The translations under genes and the position numbers were made by a program. Shown one piece after another: positions 35,644 through 42,579 of a DNA stretch of 64,000 bases. Origin of the DNA: an uncultured Paracoccaceae bacterium (lineage in GTDB: Bacteria; Pseudomonadota; Alphaproteobacteria; Rhodobacterales; Rhodobacteraceae); contig CANMAI010000001.1 of NCBI GenBank assembly GCA_947495795.1, positions 496,001 to 560,000 of the forward strand. Reading direction: 5' to 3'. A model generated the notes under the pieces. It searched no databases. It was not told where the DNA came from and was given only the letters and a program-made list of their open reading frames with translations. Numbering within the stretch: position 1 is the stretch's first letter; every line of letters starts with the position of its first letter.

Positions 35644-35969
35644 GCGAACTCCTGATCTATAGGCCTGAAAAATCTAACCCTTTTTGTGGCAAATCGGGAG
35701 GTACCTCAAGGGAAACCGGAATGGCGCAGCCAGAATCTTGTCTGTCAGCTCAGAATTTATGCGAACGGATTGCATGGCTTCCATTACCTCTACGTTTCAG
35801 GGGGGGGTTACGCCGATGCCTGCCTTCCTAAATCCATTACCTCCGAGGTAACGGATCCGATTATCTGGCCGCTCAGGGCATCGTTTCATCCCGATTTAGG
35901 GGAATTTTGCACTACCAAACCGGTACCAAACCAGTACCAAATCCATACTCGGATTTGATGGCAAAGTGC
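35644..35969. other. intergenic region upstream of mnhA
   Basis: 326 bases without a supported gene. It holds two palindromes, GAGGTACCTC (35698-35707) and TTACCTC-C-GAGGTAA (35837-35851), which share the core GAGGTA; an 11-base direct repeat TCCATTACCTC (35780-35790 and 35833-35843); and the three-unit 11-bp element at 35913-35945. The palindromes could be operator sites for the antiporter operon. Confidence 0.5.
35913..35945 (+). repeat. 33-bp element of three 11-bp units, downstream of lacI
   Basis: Units TACCAAACCGG, TACCAAACCAG and TACCAAATCCA in tandem. Closest copy to that in smr (13588-13620). It lies 25 bases after the lacI stop. Confidence 0.85.
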
Positions 35970-36980
35970 CTAGCTCAGCATTGGCCCTGTAGAGCCCCGA
36001 ATGATCAGCTCCACCTGCGCCACTTTCTGCAGATTGGCGATACTTTCTCCGTCGATCAGCGTCCGTGCCATCTCCGCCAGTTCCTCTCCCGCTTGCCGAA
36101 TGGGTGCCTTCGTAACCGTGAGTGGAACCGAAAAGTTCTCTGTTTTCAAAGAGGATAGCCCATCGTCATGCGTGATGATGGAGATATCCTTGCCAACCGT
36201 GAAACCTCTGCCGCGCACTTGCCGGTTCACCCCCATTGCCATCAGCGTAGACGAACAGAGAAGGGCTGTTGGAGGCTCCGGAAGATCCAGCAGAAGACCC
36301 GCATTCCGGTAGCCTGCTTCCTCCGTCATCGGCCCGCTCAGAATAAGCTCTTCACGAACTCTAAATCCTTGAAAAGCTTCACGATACCCCTCTTCACGCT
36401 GAACGGCAAACATAGCATTCGAAGGCCCGTTCAGCAGCCCGATATCCCGATGCCCAAGCTCGCGAAGATAGGTTGTTGCATCCCGGAAACCTTCTTTGTT
36501 TTCAATGTCGTAGTAGGCGTAGGGGATCTCTGTCTCGCAGCGCCCATGTACCACAAACGGGAACTTTATCTGGTCAAGCAGCGCAATTCGCTCATCAAAA
36601 GCTACCGGTGCGCTCAGTACGAAAGCATCCACCTTTCCCGTCGCAGCAAACCGCCTGTAGGTCGCGATATCCGAACTTGCGGTCAGTACAACCTCGTTCT
36701 CGTGCTTGGCCAATGTCTCCGTAAGTCCCGCAAGAAAATCAACAAAATGAGGATCGGTAAGCAGGTTGGTGCCGGCAGGCATCACAATTCCCAACGCCCC
36801 GATCCGCCCTGTCGCCAACCGCCGCGCACTGCTGTTGGGCCGATATCCAAGCTCTAAAGCAGCAGCCTGAACGCGCGCCTTGGTTTCTGCGTTGACCGAA
36901 CTGTAATTGTTAAGCGCCCGGCTTACAGTGGCCTGACTCACACCAAGATGCTCTGCGAGAGCTTTCAGATTGGTCAACAT
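35970..36980 (-). CDS. LacI family repressor, probable alpha-glucoside regulator
   Basis: The 336-residue protein has the LacI helix-turn-helix at 1-26 (NLKALAEHLGVSQATVSRALNNYSSV), the hinge helix with SSARRLATG near 49-57, and a periplasmic-binding-like effector domain. It is divergent from an alpha-glucosidase gene and two palindromes of the LacI-family type lie in the gap, one in front of each gene. It resembles AglR, which represses alpha-glucoside use in rhizobia; the name is inferred from context. Confidence 0.88.
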   Translation of the reverse strand: MLTNLKALAEHLGVSQATVSRALNNYSSVNAETKARVQAAALELGYRPNSSARRLATGRIGALGIVMPAGTNLLTDPHFVDFLAGLTETLAKHENEVVLTASSDIATYRRFAATGKVDAFVLSAPVAFDERIALLDQIKFPFVVHGRCETEIPYAYYDIENKEGFRDATTYLRELGHRDIGLLNGPSNAMFAVQREEGYREAFQGFRVREELILSGPMTEEAGYRNAGLLLDLPEPPTALLCSSTLMAMGVNRQVRGRGFTVGKDISIITHDDGLSSLKTENFSVPLTVTKAPIRQAGEELAEMARTLIDGESIANLQKVAQVELIIRGSTGPMLS

Positions 36981-36995
36981 TCCTCCGTCCGGCTG

Positions 36996-37008
36996 TGAAA
37001 GCGTTTCC
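36996..37008. promoter_or_regulatory. LacI-family operator near lacI start
   Basis: TGAAAGCGTTTCC, a near-perfect match to the CG-centred LacI-family operator, 16 bases before the repressor gene: probable autoregulation site. Confidence 0.65.
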
Positions 37009-37097
37009 TCTCCTAGAAATAATCGGCCTGCTTGGCAAGATCACGGCTTACCAAGCCTGTTTCATGCTTGACACTGAACGCCTGATAAAGCCTCACT

Positions 37098-37109
37098 GAA
37101 AGCGCTTTC
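37098..37109. promoter_or_regulatory. LacI-family operator before the alpha-glucosidase gene
   Basis: GAAAGCGCTTTC is a perfect 12-bp palindrome with central CG, 28 bases before the alpha-glucosidase start. Its centre is about 102 bases from the other operator, close to ten helical turns, which would suit looping. Confidence 0.75.
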
Positions 37110-37136
37110 TTAACGTACTTCAGATGGATTCGTGCC

Positions 37137-38816
37137 GTGAACCACCTCACCCCAATGCCCGATACCGCAGAGACACCAGCGCAGGAAAATGCAGACTGGT
37201 GGCGCGGTGCAGTCATCTACCAGATCTATCCGCGCTCCTTTCAGGATAGCAACGAAGACGGGGTTGGAGATCTGAAAGGCATTACCCAAAGGCTTTCCCA
37301 TATCGCAGATCTGGGCGCTGATGCGATCTGGCTCTCGCCCTTTTTCACATCACCGATGAAAGACATGGGGTACGATGTCAGCGATTATTGCGATGTAGAT
37401 CCCGTGTTCGGCACACTTGCTGATTTTGATGCAATGGTCGCAAAAGCGCACAGCCTCGGCCTCAGGGTCATCATCGATCAGGTGCTTTCCCACTCGTCCG
37501 ATCAGCACCCTTGGTTTGCCGAAAGCAAGCTCGCCCGTGATGATCCCAAGTCGGATTGGTACGTTTGGGCAGATGCCAAGCCCGACGGCACACCGCCAAA
37601 CAACTGGCAATCCGTTTTTGGTGGTTCCGCATGGACTTGGAACCCGAAGCGCCGCCAGTACTACCTGCATAACTTCCTGCCCTCCCAACCCGACCTCAAT
37701 TTTCACAACATGGATGTGCAGGATGCCTTGCTGAATGCCGTGCGCTTCTGGTTGGAACGTGGGGTGGACGGCTTCCGTCTCGATACAGTGAATTTTTATG
37801 TTCATGATCAAAAGCTTAGAGATAATCCACCGGTGGAGGCCAGTGCAGCAAATGATGTTCCGGATATCAACCCATACGGCTATCAGGAGCATATCTTTGA
37901 TAAGACCCGCCCTGAAAACATTGCTTTCCTGAAGCGGTTCCGGGCTCTTCTCAATGAGTATCCGGGAACAACATCGGTGGGCGAAGTGGGAGACGGCACA
38001 CGCTCCCTCAAGACGATGGCGGAGTATACCGCAGAGGGTGATCGTCTCCACATGTGCTACTCGTTCGATCTTCTTGGCCCTGAGTTTTCCGTCGAGCATT
38101 TCAGGGGCTGCGTCGAGGCCTTCGAGACGGCCGGAAATACTTTCGCCGATGGATCTTCATGGCCCTGCTGGGCGTTTTCCAATCACGATGTTCCACGTCA
38201 CATGTCCCGCTGGGCCGAAGAGACAAAAAGCCCCGAGCAACTCGCAAAGCTCGCGGGCAGCCTTCTGATGTCTCTTAAAGGCTCTGTGTGCATCTACCAG
38301 GGAGAAGAGCTCGGCCTCACCGAGGCAGATATCGCCTATGAGGACCTGACGGATCCGTATGGGATAAACTTCTGGCCTGAGTTCAAGGGTCGGGATGGCT
38401 GCCGCACGCCTTACCCATGGTCGGCAAAACAACCAAATGCAGGGTTCTCCACGGTAAAGCCGTGGCTGCCCGTTCCCCAAGAGCATGCGGAGGCCGCGGC
38501 AGATGTTCAGGTCGGTGCGCAGGGTTCCATCGCGGACCACTACAAGGCGTTTATAGCCTTCAGAAAGAGCCATCCGGCCCTTATTTCAGGTGATATCGCC
38601 TTTATCGACTGGTCGGAAACCGGCCTTGCCTTCACGCGCACATCGCAGCAAGAAACCCTGCTTTGCGTCTTCAATTTGGGTGCAAAGGACCAGCTTTTTA
38701 AGCTACCTGATGGTATGAAGCTGGTGGTTCTGGATATTGAGAATAGTGAGCAGGCAATCAGTGATGGAGCCACTATGCTCCAGGGCCATAGCACCCTCTT
38801 TGCGCGGGTTGAGTAA
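37137..38816 (+). CDS. alpha-glucosidase, GH13 family
   Basis: The 559-residue protein is a GH13 enzyme of the AglA/oligo-1,6-glucosidase type that hydrolyses terminal alpha-glucosidic bonds. Visible motifs are WWRGAVIYQIYPRSFQDSNEDGVGDLKG (21-48), DQVLSHSS, GFRLDTVNFY (catalytic nucleophile Asp), TSVGEVGDG (acid/base Glu) and FSNHDVPR (third Asp). No signal peptide, so it acts on imported sugar. The frame opens at GTG 37137; ATG 37155 is an alternative. No transporter genes are next to it, unlike the agl operon of rhizobia. Confidence 0.93.
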   Translation: MNHLTPMPDTAETPAQENADWWRGAVIYQIYPRSFQDSNEDGVGDLKGITQRLSHIADLGADAIWLSPFFTSPMKDMGYDVSDYCDVDPVFGTLADFDAMVAKAHSLGLRVIIDQVLSHSSDQHPWFAESKLARDDPKSDWYVWADAKPDGTPPNNWQSVFGGSAWTWNPKRRQYYLHNFLPSQPDLNFHNMDVQDALLNAVRFWLERGVDGFRLDTVNFYVHDQKLRDNPPVEASAANDVPDINPYGYQEHIFDKTRPENIAFLKRFRALLNEYPGTTSVGEVGDGTRSLKTMAEYTAEGDRLHMCYSFDLLGPEFSVEHFRGCVEAFETAGNTFADGSSWPCWAFSNHDVPRHMSRWAEETKSPEQLAKLAGSLLMSLKGSVCIYQGEELGLTEADIAYEDLTDPYGINFWPEFKGRDGCRTPYPWSAKQPNAGFSTVKPWLPVPQEHAEAAADVQVGAQGSIADHYKAFIAFRKSHPALISGDIAFIDWSETGLAFTRTSQQETLLCVFNLGAKDQLFKLPDGMKLVVLDIENSEQAISDGATMLQGHSTLFARVE

Positions 38817-38819
38817 CGC

Positions 38820-40037
38820 TTAGCTGTCAGAGTTAGCTGAAACCCAAAGCGCAGCGCTTTGCCCGGCCAATCGCCCAGTAGCGAGGCATGTCGTGATCAG
38901 GTAGCCACCCGTTGGCGCCTCCCAATCCAGCATCTCGCCCGCCGCAAAAAATCCGGGGTGATTCCTGAACATCAGCGTGTCATCGAGTTCGACAAGCGGT
39001 ACACCGCCCGCCGTGGAGATGGCTTGATCTATCGGCATTGGCTTTGTCAGGTGCAGTGGCAACGCCTTCAAATGAGGTGCCAGCGCTGCGTTCAAGGGCA
39101 TGGCTTGCCCCATAATTTCCCGAACAAGGGCAGCCCGTGCGCCCGTCAGCTTTAAGGTTTTGCGCAGAAAACTTGCGCCACTCATCTTGCCACGAAGTGC
39201 CGAAAGACGGTCCTCGATCTTGCTTTGCGCGATATCCGGAAAGAGGTCCAGCGTCAGCACGGCACCGCTCTCTCTCATCTTTTCGCGCAGCGCTGTGGAA
39301 GCCTCATATATCCCGCCGCCTTCCACACCAATTGGAGAGATAACAAACTCGCCGCGCCACGACTTATCGCCAACGCAGAGCCGCACATTTTTGATAGCAG
39401 AGCCAAAATGGGCCTTCATAAACGGAGACCAGTTCACTTCAAAACCCATATTCGATGGCTTGAACGGTGTGCTGGGCAAATGTGCACTCCACTTTCCATC
39501 AGAACCAAGGCGCGCCCAACTTGCACCGCCCAATGCAAACACAGTGGCCTTCGGATGTACCAGAACCGCGCCCTCGGGTGTCTCAAACCTCAAACCATTC
39601 TGCAAACCGCCATCCCAGCGCCATCGGTTGAACATTCGAACGTTCTGCTTCTCAAGACGCATTAAAAGCGCACGGAGCAGAGGGGAGGCCTTCATGACTT
39701 TGGGAAAGACCCGGCCAGAACTCCCGGTAAAGACGGGCACACCAAGCGCCTCAGCCCATGCTTGCACCGCGCTTGCATCGAAAGCCCGCAAAGCACTTTC
39801 AATCTGTCCGGCAGGTGGTTCAACCGCTTTAATCAACCGTGCTACCGGCTCCGCCTTCGTGAGGTTGAGTCCGGATTTCCCGGCCATGAGAAACTTCCGC
39901 CCAAAACTCGGTTTCTGATCCACGACCCAGACAGACAGCCCGGTTGCCGATGCAACCTCCGCCGCAGCAAGCCCGGCTGGCCCCGCGCCGACCACAAGAA
40001 TATCCGGGCTTTCTTCGTAAGGGAGTGCATCCTGCAT
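38820..40037 (-). CDS. flavoprotein of the HI0933/TIGR03862 type
   Basis: A 405-residue FAD-binding protein with the Rossmann motif VVGAGPAGLAAAEVA at 16-30 and the family stretch GRKFLMAGKSGLNLTKAEP near 46-64. Near the C-terminus it has the second FAD contact PGFFAAGEMLDWEAPTGGYLI. Members are cytosolic oxidoreductases of unknown substrate. Its stop is 3 bases from that of the convergent alpha-glucosidase gene, with no visible terminator between. Confidence 0.85.
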   Translation of the reverse strand: MQDALPYEESPDILVVGAGPAGLAAAEVASATGLSVWVVDQKPSFGRKFLMAGKSGLNLTKAEPVARLIKAVEPPAGQIESALRAFDASAVQAWAEALGVPVFTGSSGRVFPKVMKASPLLRALLMRLEKQNVRMFNRWRWDGGLQNGLRFETPEGAVLVHPKATVFALGGASWARLGSDGKWSAHLPSTPFKPSNMGFEVNWSPFMKAHFGSAIKNVRLCVGDKSWRGEFVISPIGVEGGGIYEASTALREKMRESGAVLTLDLFPDIAQSKIEDRLSALRGKMSGASFLRKTLKLTGARAALVREIMGQAMPLNAALAPHLKALPLHLTKPMPIDQAISTAGGVPLVELDDTLMFRNHPGFFAAGEMLDWEAPTGGYLITTCLATGRLAGQSAALWVSANSDS

Positions 40038-40165
40038 ACCCGCTTCTTAGCAACCCTGATCCACAAGAACACCCCGGCCCTTCGTCATATTGATCGGAAA
40101 CGAGTGCCAAGCCGTTTGACGTAACCTTACTTGCCAACTAGATAATTTCTGGAGAGGGAGATTGC

Positions 40166-40720
40166 ATGACAGATCGTGAACTGGCGGATATCGGAGAGGA
40201 CAACTCGCTTCTGCTTCTGGATGATGATGAGCCGTTCCTGCGACGGCTCGCCCGTGCTATGGAAAAGCGGGGCTTCGCCCCGGTAGAGGCTTCCACTGTG
40301 GCGGAGGGCAAGACGATTGCGGCCACCCGCCCGCCCGCCTACGCGGTCGTCGATCTCCGCCTCGAAGACGGCAATGGCCTTGATGTTGTAGAGATGTTGC
40401 GCGAGAAACGCCCCGATAGCCGGATTGTGGTGCTCACCGGCTACGGCGCAATCGCGACGGCCGTTGCCGCCGTGAAGATTGGCGCAACAGATTACATGTC
40501 CAAACCCGCCGACGCCAATGATGTAACCAACGCCCTCCTCGCCCGCAGCGAAGAGAAACCACCGCCACCGGAGAACCCGATGAGCGCGGACCGTGTGCGG
40601 TGGGAACATATCCAGCGTGTGTTCGAGCTCTGTGACAGGAACGTGAGCGAGACGGCCCGGCGGCTGAACATGCACCGCCGTACTCTGCAAAGGATATTGG
40701 CAAAACGTTCGCCGCGGTAG
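40166..40720 (+). CDS. regA: RegA/PrrA/ActR-type response regulator
   Basis: A 184-residue two-component regulator. The receiver domain has LLLLDDDEPF (16-24), phosphoacceptor Asp63 in VVDLRLEDG, Thr91 in VLTGYG and Lys113 in MSKP. The C-terminal Fis-type helix-turn-helix is NVSETARRLNMHRRTLQRILAKRSPR, almost identical to the RegA/PrrA DNA-binding end. These control photosynthesis, respiration and redox balance with the sensor RegB/PrrB. In most relatives regB and senC are adjacent; here they are not in the window, so the kinase gene is elsewhere. The ATG has GAGAGGGAGA upstream. Confidence 0.92.
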   Translation: MTDRELADIGEDNSLLLLDDDEPFLRRLARAMEKRGFAPVEASTVAEGKTIAATRPPAYAVVDLRLEDGNGLDVVEMLREKRPDSRIVVLTGYGAIATAVAAVKIGATDYMSKPADANDVTNALLARSEEKPPPPENPMSADRVRWEHIQRVFELCDRNVSETARRLNMHRRTLQRILAKRSPR

Positions 40721-40739
40721 TTCAGAAAGGGCGCATCCA

Positions 40740-41159
40740 GTGTCGGATATGAGGACAGTTGAGAGCGATGCGAACCCAGATAGTTTCCTTTCGTCAGTAG
40801 AGCCTGCGCAGCGAGCAGAGGATGCGCGGAGCGTGATGGATATGATGGCCCGACTGTCGGGCTTTCCGCCCCGCATGTGGGGCGACAGCATCATCGGGTT
40901 CGGCTCCTATTCCTACCAGCGCCGCGATGGCAGAACATACCGGTTCTTCAGAACAGGCCTTTCCCCGCGAAAGACAAACCTCAGCATCTACATCATGCCG
41001 GGTTTCAAAGCTTACGGTGATCTTCTCTCGAAGCTCGGGTCTCACAAGCACAGCGTCAGCTGCCTCTACGTGACGCGGCTCTCGCGTATTGATACCGGCG
41101 TTCTTGAAACCCTGATCAAAAGATCGCTCGTCGATATGTCCGCCGCTTATCCTGAGTGA
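40740..41159 (+). CDS. DUF1801 domain protein
   Basis: A 139-residue protein of the DUF1801 (YdhG-like) family: RSVMDMMARLSGFPPRMWGDSIIGFGSYSYQ, the aromatic RTYRFFRTGLSPRK, LSIYIMPGF and the C-terminal CLYVTRLSRIDTGVLETLI. Fold is known for the family but function is not. It starts at GTG 40740 (AAAGGG eight bases upstream) or ATG 40749, 19 bases after the regA stop, and is probably co-transcribed with it. Confidence 0.82.
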   Translation: MSDMRTVESDANPDSFLSSVEPAQRAEDARSVMDMMARLSGFPPRMWGDSIIGFGSYSYQRRDGRTYRFFRTGLSPRKTNLSIYIMPGFKAYGDLLSKLGSHKHSVSCLYVTRLSRIDTGVLETLIKRSLVDMSAAYPE

Positions 41160-41234
41160 GCCCCAAAGACTTGTTCCAGATCAATTCTCGGCACGTCATA
41201 TCTGATTAGACTGCCCGAAAAACCGGAGGAAACC

Positions 41235-42041
41235 ATGGCGGAAACGCAGAGCAAGGCACCCTACCGCCCGCCCGTGCTGCCGACAATCAACAAGATCGAG
41301 ATGAGCGATCTCTCAGCTGCCCTTTCCGCTGGCTGGAGGGATTTCAAGGCAGCTCCTTTGCTGGGGGCGTTCTTCGGCGGGGTCTACGCGCTTGGTGGCC
41401 TGCTTGTCCTGCTTGTCTTGCGGAACTTTGAGGCGACATGGCTGATCATTCCCTTTGCCATCGGATTCCCTCTGATCGGCCCGTTCGCTGCTGTAGGCCT
41501 CTATGAAGTCAGCCGCCGACTTCAGCGGGGCGAGCCCTTGCGCTGGCGGGAAATCCTTACTCTGGTACTTGATCAGACAAACCGGCAGATCGGCTGGATG
41601 TCTCTCGTCATCCTTTTCGTTTTCTGGATCTGGATCTATCAGATAAGGCTGCTGATCGCGCTTTTTCTCGGCTTCCAATCCTTTTCAAGCACAGAAGCAT
41701 TTTTGGGCGTTGTCACCGGCACGTCGGAAGGGCTCGCCTTTCTTGCCGTGGGTACGGTGGTCGGAGCCGTTCTTTCATTCATACTCTTTGCAAGCACGGT
41801 TGTCTCCATGCCGCTTCTGTTGGATAGGGATCTGGATTTCGTGACAGCCATGATCGTCAGTTTTCAATCAGTGTTCAGCAATATGCGCACAATGCTCCTG
41901 TGGGGCGTTTTGATCGCGATCGTTACCTTCCTCTCAATGGTACCGCTGTTTCTTGGCCTTGTCGTAGCTATTCCAATACTGGGCCATGCAACGTGGCATC
42001 TCTATCAGCGTGTCCTCACCGCGCCAGTCGTTTCGCAATAA
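41235..42041 (+). CDS. DUF2189 family membrane protein
   Basis: A 268-residue inner-membrane protein with about six helices after a soluble N-terminus of 45 residues. The family opening LSAGWRDFKAAPLLGAFFGGVYALGG and closing PILGHATWHLYQRVL are clear. DUF2189 proteins are suspected oxidase-associated membrane proteins, without a proven role. The 3' end overlaps the convergent pqiC gene by 26 bases. Confidence 0.82.
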   Translation: MAETQSKAPYRPPVLPTINKIEMSDLSAALSAGWRDFKAAPLLGAFFGGVYALGGLLVLLVLRNFEATWLIIPFAIGFPLIGPFAAVGLYEVSRRLQRGEPLRWREILTLVLDQTNRQIGWMSLVILFVFWIWIYQIRLLIALFLGFQSFSSTEAFLGVVTGTSEGLAFLAVGTVVGAVLSFILFASTVVSMPLLLDRDLDFVTAMIVSFQSVFSNMRTMLLWGVLIAIVTFLSMVPLFLGLVVAIPILGHATWHLYQRVLTAPVVSQ

Positions 42042-42576
42042 GCTCTGCCAACTGCCGGGTGGCTTCGCTCTGCGCAGTGGTTCGGGCCGCCAGCCCTTCG
42101 CCTTCAAATGGTACGGAGATCTCGAAAGGCTGCGTCACATCCCGGCCCCGCCGATCCCGTGCTGAGGCGAACCATGTGCCTGTAAATTCCAGCGGGCCAG
42201 TGCCGCTGGCCAGCAGCCGGTTCACCCGCACCTCGATGCGAAGTGTTGGAAAATCTTCGAGCGGCCAGGGCTCCGCGGCAACCACAGCACCTGTTATGCC
42301 CGCAAGGCTGCGCACAAGCTGCTCGGTCACCGCTCGCTCTGGTGCATCGGCCCAGAGCAGATCGCTATTTGTCCGGATAGAACCATCGTCGACCAGAATG
42401 GGGATTTCCTCCGCTTCTGCGTAAAGTGGCAGGGAGACGGAACGCAATTCCACCGTTTGGTATGGTATCGAAATACGGGTCGAAGCGGGCACCTGATCCA
42501 ACGGATACAGGGCAATACTACTCTCACCTGAGCACCCGAATAAAACGGCCGTGAGAGCCAGAATTTCCAATCTCAT
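42016..42576 (-). CDS. pqiC: PqiC-like outer-membrane lipoprotein
   Basis: A 186-residue protein of the ABC-type transport auxiliary lipoprotein (DUF330/PqiC) family. It has a lipoprotein signal with lipobox LFGC (Cys15 follows) and the family pattern SIALYPLDQVPAS, then a beta-rich domain. PqiC anchors the PqiB tunnel at the outer membrane in E. coli. It starts 3 bases after the pqiB stop. Confidence 0.85.
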   Translation of the reverse strand: MRLEILALTAVLFGCSGESSIALYPLDQVPASTRISIPYQTVELRSVSLPLYAEAEEIPILVDDGSIRTNSDLLWADAPERAVTEQLVRSLAGITGAVVAAEPWPLEDFPTLRIEVRVNRLLASGTGPLEFTGTWFASARDRRGRDVTQPFEISVPFEGEGLAARTTAQSEATRQLAELIAKRLAR

Positions 42577-42579
42577 ACT

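Noticed and set aside
35686-35958. 90-codon open frame in the gap between lacI and mnhA
   Set aside because: No ribosome-binding site and its end is written by the three-unit 11-bp repeat; it looks like chance.
37068-37096. sigma-70 promoter TTGACA before the alpha-glucosidase gene
   Set aside because: TTGACA is present, but no -10-like hexamer lies at a suitable distance.
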